Source of the DNA: Rhodococcus spongiicola
GTDB taxonomy: Bacteria > Actinomycetota > Actinomycetes > Mycobacteriales > Mycobacteriaceae
DNA length: 64,000 bases
NCBI RefSeq assembly: GCF_004011835.1
Contig: NZ_RKLN01000007.1
Span: 62,001-126,000, forward strand
Direction of reading: 5' to 3'
Below the pieces are notes generated by a model, which saw nothing but the letters and a program-made list of their open reading frames with translations, made no database searches and was not told where the DNA came from. Positions 1-8,888 of this stretch are shown one piece after another (the stretch's first letter is position 1; the number at the start of each line of letters is the position of its first letter). Made by a program: the position numbers and the translations under genes.

Positions 1-853
1 CGCCGCGCTGCGCATCGCGAACACGCGAGCTGATCGTGCCCATTACGCCGAAATCATCGGAGACACCCGGTGGACCTGGAACGGCGTCGGAGACGACGAC
101 GAACGGATTCGCAGCCAGCATCCAGGAGGTTCGTTCGGTGTGCATGAAGGTTTGCGACGTCGTCTCCGTCTGACTGCACACGTACTGACCGCCGTCGGGC
201 CCCGGGGACCATCCTTCCACCCGTGGAAGTCGAATCTCGTCAGCCGACAGGGCTGAACTCAAACCGAACGCGATCGGGGTGCCGACGGTGAACGCCGCAA
301 CCAGCAGGTACGTCGCCGTCACCGCGAACAGGGGGCGGTGCGAGCGAGCCGAGATGCCGACCCCGATCGCGCACATCAGCCCCAACTCGACGGCCACCAT
401 CAGCACGAACACAGGAAGGCTCGCGATGTGGACGCCACCCCGACTCATCGCCCATACGAGTGCGGGCAGGGCGGCCGCGAGAAACGCCAGGGATACGGCC
501 CATGCTGCGATCCACTTGCCCCACAACAGTTGTCCGGGGCGCAGGAGGGTGTTCTGCAGAATCGCGAGCGTTCCAGCTGCCCGGTCACCACTGATCGAGT
601 TGGCCGAGAAGGCCGGGACGACGAGGAGGGCGAATAGCAGTACGAATCCGACGACGAGCTCGAAGACGAACTGGCCCGCCATGTCATTGGCAGCTGTGGT
701 CGCGTCGGCGAGGGCTGCGACGGCAGAGATGAGTACGAACCAGGCCACGAGGAGCACGTACCATCCACGGGTGCGCAGACGCTGCCGGAACTCGAGCCCG
801 AACACCGTCAGGACACCGTCGAGGTAGTTCGGTGAGGGTCGCGTGCTCGTCAC
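1..853 (-). CDS. ABC-2 type exporter, membrane permease subunit (C-terminus outside window)
   Basis: Membrane-spanning subunit of an ABC-2 exporter; it pairs with the ATPase gene immediately upstream. The frame starts at a GTG at 853 that overlaps the ATPase stop by 4 bp (GTGA) and is still open at base 1, so about 284 residues are visible and the end is missing. Hydrophobic segments lie near residues 32-49, 64-82, 114-134, 145-165 and 174-195. The cytoplasmic motif SGDRAAGTLAIL (residues 88-99) is the ERxxGTLE-like signature of this permease class. After the fifth segment a polar, probably extracytoplasmic loop begins. Substrate is unknown. Tight coupling to the ATPase supports one translation unit. 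Confidence 0.88.
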   Translation of the reverse strand, partial: MTSTRPSPNYLDGVLTVFGLEFRQRLRTRGWYVLLVAWFVLISAVAALADATTAANDMAGQFVFELVVGFVLLFALLVVPAFSANSISGDRAAGTLAILQNTLLRPGQLLWGKWIAAWAVSLAFLAAALPALVWAMSRGGVHIASLPVFVLMVAVELGLMCAIGVGISARSHRPLFAVTATYLLVAAFTVGTPIAFGLSSALSADEIRLPRVEGWSPGPDGGQYVCSQTETTSQTFMHTERTSWMLAANPFVVVSDAVPGPPGVSDDFGVMGTISSRVRDAQRG

Positions 854-1788
854 AGGCTTTCCTCCTGCATGTTCAGGTACGTCTGTTCCCAGGTGCCGGT
901 CGACGGGCCGAAGGAGGTAACCGAGACACCTGCGGCCACCAGGTCGCGCAGCACGGTGGCTGCCTCGGATTCGTTCTCGACAACGATCACGCGGTCCCCG
1001 GGGCGCCTCTCGGTGGAGGTATCGAGCCTGCGTGCGTCCCGCTGCAGTACGGCGTCGAGTGCTTCCGAGTCCAACGCCCTGACGGTGAAACGTCGGACCT
1101 GGGCGCCGGCTTCGGCGACCGTCTGGGTGCGCACTGTGCGCCCGTCGGCCACGAACACAGCGCGGTCCGCGGTTTCGTCGAGGTCGGCCAGGACGTGAGA
1201 ACTGACTACTACCGTGCATCCCGCGGCTGCCAACCGGCGCAGCAGAACCCGCAGTTCGATGCGGCCACCCGGGTCGAGGCCCGACGCGGGTTCGTCGAGC
1301 AGCAACACTCGCGGGTTGTTGACCAGCGCGCGGGCCAGGGAGAGTCGTTGCTGCTGCCCGCGCGAGAGAGCGCGGGCGGGGGCGTCGGCGAGGTCTTCAA
1401 GGTTGACGGTGTGAAGTAGATCGTCCGCCCGCCGCCGCGCCCCCGCGGGCGCGATTCCGTAGAGACGGCCCATGGCGACGAGAATCTCGCGGGCGGTCAA
1501 CGACTCCCACGTCCCGAGTGTGTCGGGCATCCAGCCCAACACGGCTCGCACCGCGGAGGTATCGGTGAGCGGGTCGAGACCACAAATCTCGATCGTGCCG
1601 TGGTCGGGGCGCAGGAGTGAGGCCAACATCAGCAACAGGGTCGTCTTGCCGGATCCGTTGGGTCCGATAAGTGCGGTGACCTCACCGGGCTCTGCGACGA
1701 AATCCATTTCGTGGACGGCTTGGACGTTGCCGAACGCGCGGGCCAACCCCCTAGCGCGGATGCCTGTGTCGGTGGTCGGTGCGATCAC
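850..1788 (-). CDS. ABC transporter ATP-binding protein
   Basis: Cytoplasmic ATPase that powers the ABC-2 permease encoded after it. In 312 residues it has Walker A GPNGSGKT (42-49), the signature LSRGQQ (141-146), Walker B VLLLDEP (161-167) and the switch His in VVVSSHVL. The Q-loop region reads GWMPD (85-89), a form common in ABC-2-associated ATPases. Residues after about 220 form the usual variable C-terminal extension. It is the second gene of a leftward trio: a two-TM small protein 28 bp upstream, then this gene, then the permease with a 4-bp overlap. Whether it exports a drug, lipid or peptide cannot be told from sequence. Confidence 0.93.
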   Translation of the reverse strand: MIAPTTDTGIRARGLARAFGNVQAVHEMDFVAEPGEVTALIGPNGSGKTTLLLMLASLLRPDHGTIEICGLDPLTDTSAVRAVLGWMPDTLGTWESLTAREILVAMGRLYGIAPAGARRRADDLLHTVNLEDLADAPARALSRGQQQRLSLARALVNNPRVLLLDEPASGLDPGGRIELRVLLRRLAAAGCTVVVSSHVLADLDETADRAVFVADGRTVRTQTVAEAGAQVRRFTVRALDSEALDAVLQRDARRLDTSTERRPGDRVIVVENESEAATVLRDLVAAGVSVTSFGPSTGTWEQTYLNMQEESL

Positions 1789-1816
1789 CGACCGAACACT
1801 ACTGCCTCTTGGAGAG

Positions 1817-2071
1817 TCAGGACGATTGCGACGCGGATTCGGGCTTGCGATCCGCGAGCACGACGCGACGCACCCACCACACGACGACCGCCGCGCCGGC
1901 CGCCGTCAGCACGGCGGTCTGCAACACCTGGGTCGAGGCGAGGACAAGGACGAAAACAAGGAATCCGGCGGCGATCGCCTCGAGCTTGTAAAGCGGCCAT
2001 GCGGTACCGGCGACATCGACGGTGGCGTACCCGTCGGGGCGGGCGCGCCGGGAGAGTGCCGTAGTGGTCAT
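1817..2071 (-). CDS. Small two-TM membrane protein of the ABC exporter operon
   Basis: About 84 residues with two hydrophobic stretches (VFVLVLASTQVLQTAVL and TAAGAAVVVWWV) and a charged tail. I do not recognise a named family. The ATG at 2071 is preferred over a GTG three codons upstream because GAGAGG lies 8 bp before it, while the GTG would sit inside that ribosome binding site. It ends 28 bp before the ATPase start, so it is probably the first gene of the exporter operon and could be an accessory subunit. A DUF385 reductase gene is divergent across about 165 bp. Confidence 0.6.
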   Translation of the reverse strand: MTTTALSRRARPDGYATVDVAGTAWPLYKLEAIAAGFLVFVLVLASTQVLQTAVLTAAGAAVVVWWVRRVVLADRKPESASQSS

Positions 2072-2235
2072 TTCGTGCACCTCTCTCGCGCATTGTTTCG
2101 GTACGTCCGGTCGATCTGTTCAGAGTAGCGATACTGACAAGTTCGGTCCACCGAATACCCGGATGCGATTGGGGGAAATCACTCTATTGGGACATCGGGT
2201 AGTCCAGACGTCTTGCAAGGTGTTGACTCGATGCC

Positions 2236-2673
2236 ATGCCAATCATCGGTGAATACGAACCCAGCCCGTCGTCGTGGTCCGCGAACCAGGTTGACCTCTA
2301 CGAACGTTCCGGTGGTACGGAGGGAACGACGCTGGAGGGCCAGCCGGTTGTCATCCTGACCACCAAGGGGGCCAAATCCGGCAAGGTTCGCAAGACCCCG
2401 CTGATGCGCGTCGAGCACGACGGTCAGTACGCGGTGGTGGCGTCTCTGGGCGGTGCCCCCAAGCATCCGGTCTGGTACCACAACGTCGTTGCGAACCCGC
2501 TCGTCGAGCTGCAGGACGGCCCGGCAAAGCAGGACATGACGGCGCGAGAGGTCACCGGAGACGAGAAGGCCGAGTGGTGGGCGCGCGCGGTCGAGGTGTG
2601 GCCTGAGTATGCGAATTACCAGAAGAAGACCACACGAGAGATCCCAGTCTTCGTGTTGACACCGAAGAAGTAG
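2236..2673 (+). CDS. F420/deazaflavin-dependent nitroreductase family protein (DUF385)
   Basis: A 145-residue protein of the actinobacterial DUF385 family, related to the deazaflavin-dependent nitroreductase Ddn and the flavin/deazaflavin oxidoreductases. These proteins use reduced F420 to reduce quinones or nitro compounds. Family hallmarks visible are [18 protein letters not shown] (about 38-55), the central [15 protein letters not shown] block, and the aromatic C-terminal helix ending in [13 protein letters not shown] at 2236 is chosen; another ATG lies 5 bp upstream in a different frame. It stands alone, divergent from the exporter operon and 71 bp before ilvA. The physiological substrate is unknown; quinone protection is the family-based guess. 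Confidence 0.85.
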   Translation: MPIIGEYEPSPSSWSANQVDLYERSGGTEGTTLEGQPVVILTTKGAKSGKVRKTPLMRVEHDGQYAVVASLGGAPKHPVWYHNVVANPLVELQDGPAKQDMTAREVTGDEKAEWWARAVEVWPEYANYQKKTTREIPVFVLTPKK

Positions 2674-2744
2674 AGGGTCGACCGCGGTCGGCGACGCGGC
2701 GGGTCGGTTGCGCGTGGGCGCGCGCGTAGTGGGAAAATGCGTGG

Positions 2745-4109
2745 GTGCCAAACTCGCCGGAACTCGCAGAACTGAAGGTAACCCCGTCCGCGCTGACCGC
2801 GGACGAGATCGATGCCGCCGCCGAGCGAATTGCGCACATTATCGACGCGACGCCCCTCCAGCTCAGTGAGCGGCTGTCGGCGCTGACCGGAGCTCGGGTC
2901 TACCTCAAGCGCGAGGATCTGCAGGTGGTCCGCTCCTACAAGCTGCGCGGCGCCTACAACTTGATCACACAGCTCAGCGGTACCGAGCGCGCCGCCGGAG
3001 TCGTCACGGCCAGCGCGGGCAACCACGCTCAGGGTGTCGCGTTCGCGTGCCGCACGATGGAGATCCAAGGACGCATCTACGTCCCGGCCAACACCCCGAA
3101 GCAGAAGCGCGACCGGATCATGGTGCACGGTGGCGACTTCGTTCAGCTCATCCCGACCGGGGAGACGTACGACGCCGCCGCGGCGGCGGCCGCCGCCGAC
3201 GTCGAGCGGACCGGGGCGACGATGGTCCCGCCGTTCGACGATGCCCGTACCGCCGCCGGTCAAGGCACCATCGCAGCCGAGATCCTCGAACAGTTGGGGC
3301 AGACGCCCGACAGTGTCGTCGTCCCGGTCGGTGGCGGTGGGTGCATCGCAGGCATCGCCACGTACCTGCGCGAGCGCGCACCCCGGACCGCGATCGTCGG
3401 TGTGGAGCCGGTTGGCGCGGCGTCCATGACCGCGGCCCTGGTGGCCGGCGGTCCGGTCACACTGCCCGACGTCGAGCCGTTCGTCGACGGCGCCGCCGTC
3501 AGGAGGGTCGGAGACCTGCCGTATGCGGTGGTGTCGGACCTCGGCGCAAGTGTCGTCTCGCATGCCTCGCTGCCGCTGGTGGCAGGTACGCGTGCGGGCC
3601 GCCTGCCCGGAAAGGGGTCTGCGAACTTCGTGATGACGCAGGTCGACGAGGGGGCGATCTGCACCGCGATGCTCGAGCTGTATCAGAACGAGGGCATCAT
3701 CGCCGAGCCGGCGGGGGCGCTTTCGGTCACAGCGCTCGGTCAGCTCGACCTCGAACCGGGCAGCATCGTCGTGTGCCTGATCTCGGGCGGCAACAATGAC
3801 GTCTCCCGCTACGGCGAGATTCTCGAGCGATCGCTCGTGCACCTAGGGCTCAAGCACTATTTCCTCGTGGACTTCCCACAGGAGCCGGGGGCGTTGCGCG
3901 GGTTCCTCGACGAGGTGCTCGGGCCGGACGACGACATCACCTTGTTCGAGTACGTCAAGCGCAACAACCGTGAGACGGGTGCGGCGCTGGTCGGAATCGA
4001 GCTCGGTTCGGCCGACGCCCTGCCGGCTCTGCTCGATCGGATGAGCAATTCGCGCATCCAGGTGGAGCAACTCGAGCCGGGGTCGCCCGCGTACCGCTAC
4101 CTCACGTAG
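2745..4109 (+). CDS. ilvA: Threonine ammonia-lyase (threonine dehydratase)
   Basis: PLP enzyme that deaminates L-threonine to 2-oxobutyrate, the first step toward isoleucine. The 454-residue length matches the short, single-ACT-like-domain type found in corynebacteria and bacilli. The PLP lysine is in SYKLRGAYN (K66), the phosphate-binding glycine loop is VGGGGCIAGI, and SAGNHAQG is the conserved substrate-loop block. Residues from about 365 (HYFLVDFPQEPGALR) form the C-terminal regulatory ACT-like domain, the usual site of isoleucine feedback. Starts at GTG 2745. Its last 8 bases overlap the convergent TetR gene's end, so the two transcripts would be antisense at their tails. Confidence 0.95.
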   Translation: MPNSPELAELKVTPSALTADEIDAAAERIAHIIDATPLQLSERLSALTGARVYLKREDLQVVRSYKLRGAYNLITQLSGTERAAGVVTASAGNHAQGVAFACRTMEIQGRIYVPANTPKQKRDRIMVHGGDFVQLIPTGETYDAAAAAAAADVERTGATMVPPFDDARTAAGQGTIAAEILEQLGQTPDSVVVPVGGGGCIAGIATYLRERAPRTAIVGVEPVGAASMTAALVAGGPVTLPDVEPFVDGAAVRRVGDLPYAVVSDLGASVVSHASLPLVAGTRAGRLPGKGSANFVMTQVDEGAICTAMLELYQNEGIIAEPAGALSVTALGQLDLEPGSIVVCLISGGNNDVSRYGEILERSLVHLGLKHYFLVDFPQEPGALRGFLDEVLGPDDDITLFEYVKRNNRETGAALVGIELGSADALPALLDRMSNSRIQVEQLEPGSPAYRYLT

Positions 4110-4656
4110 CGGGGTCGTCGCCCTCGGGCTGGTTGGTTCCGAGCAGACGGTTCACCACCTTGCGGTGGAGGTCCCGGTCCGGCTGGGGCAGTCCGAGCAG
4201 AGCGGCGAGGTAGATGCCGTCTCCGACGAGCCGGACAATCTCGGCCTGGACTGGGTCGTCGATTTCAGCGGCAAGCCCCGCATCCCAGGAATGCATCACG
4301 TCCGCGACGGCCTGCTGGACCTCGTCGTGTCTGCCGTCGGCGCTGCGCATCGCGGCGAGCATCGAGCGGAACAGCGCGATCTCCTCATCCGACTCGGTCT
4401 CGGGGCACTGGAGGTAGATCTCGGACACGGTGCCTCCCCTCGAGACGGCGTCGGCCAGTTGTCGGTCGGAGCGTTCGCCGAGTCGACGCACCATTGATGC
4501 GAGCAGGGATTCCTTGGTGGGGAAGTGGTACAGCAGTCCACCCTTGGAAACCCCTGCCGCTGCCGCGACGCCCTCGAGGGTGACCTGGGCGACACCGACG
4601 TCGAGCAGAAGTCGTTCGAGGGCGTCGAGGATGCGATCACGTGTGTCGGAAACCAT
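4102..4656 (-). CDS. TetR-family regulator of the divergent drug exporter
   Basis: Predicted repressor of 184 residues. The N-terminal HTH covers roughly residues 5-50, with the classic block GVSKGGLLYHFPTKESLLASMV as helix-turn-helix plus start of the ligand domain. The remainder is a ligand-binding/dimerisation domain of unknown specificity. An upstream in-frame start would add 16 residues, but ATG at 4656 puts the start directly before the HTH. The intergenic region to the divergent DHA2 exporter holds two near-identical 19-bp operator candidates, so this protein very likely controls both its own gene and the pump, released by a pump substrate. Confidence 0.88.
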   Translation of the reverse strand: MVSDTRDRILDALERLLLDVGVAQVTLEGVAAAAGVSKGGLLYHFPTKESLLASMVRRLGERSDRQLADAVSRGGTVSEIYLQCPETESDEEIALFRSMLAAMRSADGRHDEVQQAVADVMHSWDAGLAAEIDDPVQAEIVRLVGDGIYLAALLGLPQPDRDLHRKVVNRLLGTNQPEGDDPAT

Positions 4657-4663
4657 ATCGTGC

Positions 4664-4682
4664 ACTGTACCGGCTGGACGGT
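4664..4682 (+). promoter_or_regulatory. TetR operator copy 1
   Basis: ACTGTACCGGCTGGACGGT, with the inverted arms ACCG and CGGT around a 6-bp centre. An almost identical copy (one base different) lies 40 bp away. It is only 7 bp upstream of the TetR start codon. Confidence 0.65.
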
Positions 4683-4703
4683 CGGCTGCTAAGCTGATCC
4701 GCA

Positions 4704-4722
4704 ACTGTACCGGCCGGACGGT
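4704..4722 (+). promoter_or_regulatory. TetR operator copy 2
   Basis: ACTGTACCGGCCGGACGGT, the second copy in the TetR/exporter divergent promoter. The centre is CCGGCCGG-like and symmetric. It sits about 50 bp before the exporter start, where a repressor would block RNA polymerase. Confidence 0.65.
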
Positions 4723-4771
4723 GAAGATCCTGATGCTTCGCGTCTATCGATCAGGAGTAGGAAGTGGATGC

Positions 4772-6286
4772 ATGTCAGTGAGCATGGTGCGGGACCGTCA
4801 CGAGGTGACGGCGAGTCGGAAGGACTGGCTCGGGCTGGTCGTGCTCGCCTTCGCGGTCCTACTCATCGCGGTGGATGCCACCGTGCTCGACCTCGCGCTG
4901 CCGTTCATCAGCGAGGACCTGACACCGAGCAGCACCCAGTTGCTCTGGATCATCGACGTCTACTCCTTCGTCCTCGCCGGTCTGCTCGTCACGATGGGTA
5001 CCCTCGGCGACCGCATCGGTCGTCGGAAACTGCTGCTCATCGGTGCTGCCGGGTTCGGCCTGGCGTCCCTGATCGCAGCATGGGCGTCGAGTCCGGAGAT
5101 GCTGATCGGAGCCCGTGTGCTGCAAGGTGTCTCGGGCGCGACACTCATGCCCGCCACTCTCGGTCTGATCCGCGCGATCTTCGTCAACCCGCGCCAGCGC
5201 ACCACCGCCATCGGTGTGTGGGCTGCCATGGCCGGCGGCGGCGCAGCGGCCGGGCCGCTGATCGGCGGCTGGCTGCTCGAGCACTACTGGTGGGGTGCGG
5301 TATTCCTGATCAACATCCCCGTGATGATCGGCCTCGTGGTCCTCGGCCCGCTCGTGATCCCGGAGTCCAAGGATCCGAGGCCGGGTCGATTCGACCTGAC
5401 CAGCGCGGGACTCGCGATGCTCACGACCGTGCCGATCGTGTACGCGGTCAAGGAAACGGCGGTGCACGGCCCAGACTGGGGACTGACCGGGATCGGGGTC
5501 ATGGGCGCGATCGCGGGCTGGATCTTCGTCCGACGCCAGCGGACGCTCGACCATCCGATGATCGACCTGTCGCTGTTCGCCCGACCGGCCTTCTCCACGG
5601 CGGTCCTGACGAATCTTCTCTCGGTCTTCGCTCTCGCCGGCATCCTGTTCTTCGGCTCGCAGTATCTCCAGCTGGTGCTGGGATATCGCCCTCTCGAAGC
5701 CGGATTGCTGATGCTCCCGGGCATGGTGGTCAGCGCATTCGCCTCGCTGGTTGCGGCGTGGCTGGTGCGATGGTGGGCGCCGGGGCGCGTGCTGGGGGCC
5801 GGCCTGGTGGTCGCCGCGTTCGGTGCGGCCGCCATGATGATGCTGCGTCCCGACGGCGGACCGCAGGCGTTCGTCGTGGGGTTCGTACTGGCTGGTGCGG
5901 GTGTCGGAATCGCGCTCACCCTGACGAATGACCTGGTGGTCAGCTCGGTCGAGCCGGCGCGGGCGGGCGCGGCATCCGCGGTCTCGGAGACGGCCTACGA
6001 ACTCGGCATCGCTCTCGGTACCGCAGTACTCGGCAGCGTCGTGCTCGGGATCTTCCGGCGCGGCATCGACATCTCGGGACTGACGCCCGACCAGGCGCAC
6101 GTCGCCCAGGACACCCTCGGCGGCACGGTCGGGCTGTCACACTCGCTTCCGCCGGACCAGGCCACCGCCCTTGTGGATTCGGCACAGTCGTCCTTCGTGG
6201 ACGGTATGCATCTCGCGGCCGGGTCCACGGCGATGGTGCTCCTCGTGACCGGAGTCCTGGTGGTGCGGCTGCTTCGGCAACGCTGA
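4772..6286 (+). CDS. MFS multidrug exporter, DHA2 (14-TM) family
   Basis: Proton-driven drug exporter of 504 residues, the size of the LfrA/SmvA-like DHA2 pumps. The first helix carries LIAVDATVLDLALPFI (antiporter motif D1 region), followed by WIIDVYSF, the loop motif GDRIGRRKLLL (motif A) and GVSGATLMPATLGL (motif C-like in helix 5). Fourteen hydrophobic segments can be followed to the C-terminus. ATG 4772 is chosen, with GGAAG upstream; an open frame extends further but would cross the operators. It is divergent from a TetR gene with duplicated operators, so it is probably substrate-inducible. Similarity to LfrA is by eye only, and drug specificity is not inferable. Confidence 0.88.
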   Translation: MSVSMVRDRHEVTASRKDWLGLVVLAFAVLLIAVDATVLDLALPFISEDLTPSSTQLLWIIDVYSFVLAGLLVTMGTLGDRIGRRKLLLIGAAGFGLASLIAAWASSPEMLIGARVLQGVSGATLMPATLGLIRAIFVNPRQRTTAIGVWAAMAGGGAAAGPLIGGWLLEHYWWGAVFLINIPVMIGLVVLGPLVIPESKDPRPGRFDLTSAGLAMLTTVPIVYAVKETAVHGPDWGLTGIGVMGAIAGWIFVRRQRTLDHPMIDLSLFARPAFSTAVLTNLLSVFALAGILFFGSQYLQLVLGYRPLEAGLLMLPGMVVSAFASLVAAWLVRWWAPGRVLGAGLVVAAFGAAAMMMLRPDGGPQAFVVGFVLAGAGVGIALTLTNDLVVSSVEPARAGAASAVSETAYELGIALGTAVLGSVVLGIFRRGIDISGLTPDQAHVAQDTLGGTVGLSHSLPPDQATALVDSAQSSFVDGMHLAAGSTAMVLLVTGVLVVRLLRQR

Positions 6287-6314
6287 GGGTCTGCGGGTCC
6301 CCTGGTGGGTCGGT

Positions 6315-6860
6315 TCAGCTGGTGGTGACGGTCAGTCCGAGGTTGATCACGGTGACGTCGACGTCGAGGTCGTCGGCCTGGTCGAGCAGTGTGGTCACGG
6401 TCAACTGTGTCAGGTACTGGTGGGGTCCGTCGTTGACGACGGTGTAGCGGGTGGTGGCGGACAGCGTCCACTGCTCGACCGTGTAGACGCCCCGGACGAA
6501 TACCGATGGGTGGCCCTGATAGGGAACGTGATTCGACTCGTATTCGCGCCAGTCGGGAAGGCGTCGGGAGTCGGCGAAGGCACAGTTCAGCAGTTGTTCG
6601 GCGTCGACTGTCGTGGAGAGTTTGCCGTGTAGGAGCACCGCGTTGGGACACCAACTGTCTTTGATGTGGGTGGGATTGACGAGGGCGGTGTAGGCGCCGG
6701 GTACCGCCTCGGGTGGGGCTGGGACCCATCCAGGGAGTTGCGGGATCGCCACGGTCACCGGCGCGGTGGTGTCCGGGTGACATGGGGTACAGGTCACCAG
6801 TTGGGCCTCGAGGTATTCCTGCACGGTCATCGTGTCCGACCCGGTGGGAAATTCAGGCAT
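6315..6860 (-). CDS. LpqN/LpqT-family protein without signal peptide
   Basis: A 181-residue protein resembling the LpqN/LpqT lipoprotein family of mycolata: the fold blocks IPQLPGWVP, HGKLSTTVDAEQLLNCAF and the final TVTTLLDQADDLDVDVTVI are of that type. Unlike LpqN itself it has no signal peptide or lipobox, so it is probably cytosolic or exported by another route. The start at 6860 overlaps the previous gene's stop by 8 bp, which fits translational coupling; a second ATG ten codons in is possible. It is the last gene of a four-gene cassette with type VII secretion features, which suggests a chaperone or adaptor role, though this is inference. Confidence 0.65.
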   Translation of the reverse strand: MPEFPTGSDTMTVQEYLEAQLVTCTPCHPDTTAPVTVAIPQLPGWVPAPPEAVPGAYTALVNPTHIKDSWCPNAVLLHGKLSTTVDAEQLLNCAFADSRRLPDWREYESNHVPYQGHPSVFVRGVYTVEQWTLSATTRYTVVNDGPHQYLTQLTVTTLLDQADDLDVDVTVINLGLTVTTS

Positions 6861-7806
6861 CGGGCGCCGTCTTCTTTGCCAGTCTTGCGGCGCGGAATCG
6901 TTCGCGCAGCGGTGGGGGCGTGAGGAGTTCGCGGGCGTCGGGCCGGGCGACGATTCCGCGTTGGTCGGGGTTGTCCTTCAGGAAGCGAAGCAGGGCGAGG
7001 AGGGTGTTCGGCTCGGCGACGAGTTGATAGGCCATCAGGGTGATCTCGTTCTCGCCGTCGAATTTCAGTTGCTGCCCGGCGGGAATGCGCGTCGACGACT
7101 GCAGTGTGATCCGGGGGTTACGTGCCTCGGTCCATCCGGCCCCGGTGACCAGTTCGTCGGCCGCAATGTGTGCGATGTCCTCCCACCGGAGGAAGGCGTC
7201 GTAGGTCTTGAAGGAGAGTCCGCGCCACTGCCGGACGTGCCGGCGGACGCCGGTCGGGTAGATGCTGACGGTGGTAGGCAGTCGAATGGCCAGGAGAAAC
7301 AGGGCAACGACTAGTGCGACGCCACCGCAAATCCCCATGTAGTTGGCCCCCGAGTTGGTCTCGCGGCCAAAGGGCAGCAGCGTTTCGCCGATCCCCAGAT
7401 ACCAAGCGACGGTGGTCGACAGCCCGCCCACCGCGGTACCACCAAGCATGGTGATCATTGTCGCGTACTGGAGACGTTCCTTGGGGATCCGAATACCCTT
7501 TCCGTATCGGACATCGCGGCAGGCTGCGATTCTGCTCGGCAGTCCGATTGAACGAAACCCAGTACGGCCCAAGTACCCAACGGTCACTGCCGCGAACATT
7601 ATCGTGAGTACCGTGAATCCGACGACCAGTGTGGGTTGGTCCTCATTGGCGGCCTTTACCGAAGCGAATACCCCGAGACAGGCGAACGCGGCAAGGAATA
7701 CGGCTACGAGGAGCTGTCCGTATCGAAGGGATTGTGGCCACTGCCACTCTGGATGACCGCTGGGTAGTTCTTGCCTGATCGTGGGGTTGTTGCTCAAGTT
7801 TCTCAT
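6853..7806 (-). CDS. Four-TM membrane protein with cytosolic PH-like domain; candidate immunity protein
   Basis: 317 residues; not a family I can name with certainty. Four hydrophobic segments are visible (first LLVAVFLAAFACLGVF, second VVGFTVLTIMFAAVTVGYL, third around MITMLGGTAVGG, fourth GGVALVVALFLLAI). They are followed by a soluble half of about 130 residues with a PH-like pattern (SIYPTGVRRHVR...FLRWEDIAHIAAD). ATG 7806 has AAGGA 5 bp upstream and is preferred to the ATG two codons earlier. It lies 80 bp after the gene for a WXG protein with a glycine-zipper tail. Multi-pass membrane proteins in this position protect producers from membrane-depolarising type VII toxins in Firmicutes; that role is a hypothesis here. 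Confidence 0.6.
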   Translation of the reverse strand: MRNLSNNPTIRQELPSGHPEWQWPQSLRYGQLLVAVFLAAFACLGVFASVKAANEDQPTLVVGFTVLTIMFAAVTVGYLGRTGFRSIGLPSRIAACRDVRYGKGIRIPKERLQYATMITMLGGTAVGGLSTTVAWYLGIGETLLPFGRETNSGANYMGICGGVALVVALFLLAIRLPTTVSIYPTGVRRHVRQWRGLSFKTYDAFLRWEDIAHIAADELVTGAGWTEARNPRITLQSSTRIPAGQQLKFDGENEITLMAYQLVAEPNTLLALLRFLKDNPDQRGIVARPDARELLTPPPLRERFRAARLAKKTAPDA

Positions 7807-7886
7807 TCCCATCCTTGGACATTCTCGAACGACGCCATTCCGTATGGAACGTGAAGTTTCCGAGCCGGCAGCGCCCGGATACGGCA

Positions 7887-8888
7887 CTAGTCCCAGGCCC
7901 ACTGGAGAAGCTTCGACCCACCCCATGCCGCGAACCCGCCAACGACCGCTCCCGCAACCAGGCCGACGGCCGTGCCTGCACCTGGAACTACCGATCCTGC
8001 AGCGCCTCCTGACATTGCGCCGGATGCAATCGAGCTGGCAATGGCACCGAACGCGAAACCTGCCGCTGCACCGGCTCCTTCGGTGACGACGGCCTTGGTC
8101 GGATCCATTCCGCCTTTGATGTCATTCGCGATGGCGGGAACGGTGCCGATAACGGCACCGAACGGGCCCAGGCCGCGCCCGATCGTCCGCGCCACGTCGT
8201 CCGCCGAGGCAGCTGCGGCGCTGGTTAGGGCCGTACCGGTCTTGTCGGCCACCACCCCGATCGTGGATGCGGCGACGGTGGCCGGCCAGTCCGGTTCCCA
8301 CGAGAACCCGCCGTCGTCTCTGTCGACGACATTGCCTGGCATGACCGCCAGCCCCGCTTGTTTCAGCCCATCGACTGCGGTCTGGATGCGAGCGGCCGCG
8401 TCGACCGCAGACTCGTCTGCCTGCCTCAACGCATCGGCGACGACGAGGGTGAGTTCGGCGGCCTCCTGCAGGATTCGCAGCCGGACAGCCTCTCGGCTGT
8501 GCTCCGGGGCCAACACAACCCAGGCGACTTTGCCGGTCGGGTCGACCCACCCGTCGTCCTCGACAGCGAATCCGCGTGCGCGCGCATCCGCGACGACGGA
8601 AACCAGATGTGATCGCGCCCCGTCCACGATTGCCGCCGCTTCCCGAAACTGCGCGGCCACTTCCTCGAGAGCGCCGGCCACGGCCCGGCCCAACGATTTC
8701 TCCTGCACCACCCGTTCGGCCGCGACGGTGGCCGCCGCGCCGTGCCAGGTTTCGGCGAGCGCATCCTGTTCGGCGGCCACGGAGTCGAACTGTCCGTCCA
8801 GTCCGGTGACGATCGCGTCGATGCCCTCGGCCGTCGTTCGGAGCGACTCGGGCGTCCAGCCGGTGACCTCGGAGACGGTCAGGCTCAC
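7887..8888 (-). CDS. WXG-containing type VII secretion substrate with glycine-zipper C-terminus
   Basis: 333 residues. The first 150 are predicted helical and include a W-H-G (residues 48-50), matching the WXG turn of ESX/LXG substrates. A linker (about 150-200) leads to a hydrophobic, Gly/Ala-rich C-terminus (about 260-330) containing stretches such as GAGAAAGFAFGAIASSIAS and GAGTAVGLVAGAVVGG, typical of glycine-zipper membrane-inserting domains. The GTG start overlaps the stop of the EspC-like gene by 4 bp. The architecture (secretion domain plus membrane-active tail, small WXG-like partner upstream, membrane protein downstream) resembles depolarising type VII toxins. No enzymatic toxin domain is seen, so a structural secreted protein is the alternative. 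Confidence 0.6.
   Translation of the reverse strand: MSLTVSEVTGWTPESLRTTAEGIDAIVTGLDGQFDSVAAEQDALAETWHGAAATVAAERVVQEKSLGRAVAGALEEVAAQFREAAAIVDGARSHLVSVVADARARGFAVEDDGWVDPTGKVAWVVLAPEHSREAVRLRILQEAAELTLVVADALRQADESAVDAAARIQTAVDGLKQAGLAVMPGNVVDRDDGGFSWEPDWPATVAASTIGVVADKTGTALTSAAAASADDVARTIGRGLGPFGAVIGTVPAIANDIKGGMDPTKAVVTEGAGAAAGFAFGAIASSIASGAMSGGAAGSVVPGAGTAVGLVAGAVVGGFAAWGGSKLLQWAWD

Noticed and set aside
4772-6286. Naming the exporter lfrA
   Set aside because: Length and DHA2 features match, but the adjacent TetR does not resemble LfrR as I recall it, and orthology cannot be judged without alignment.
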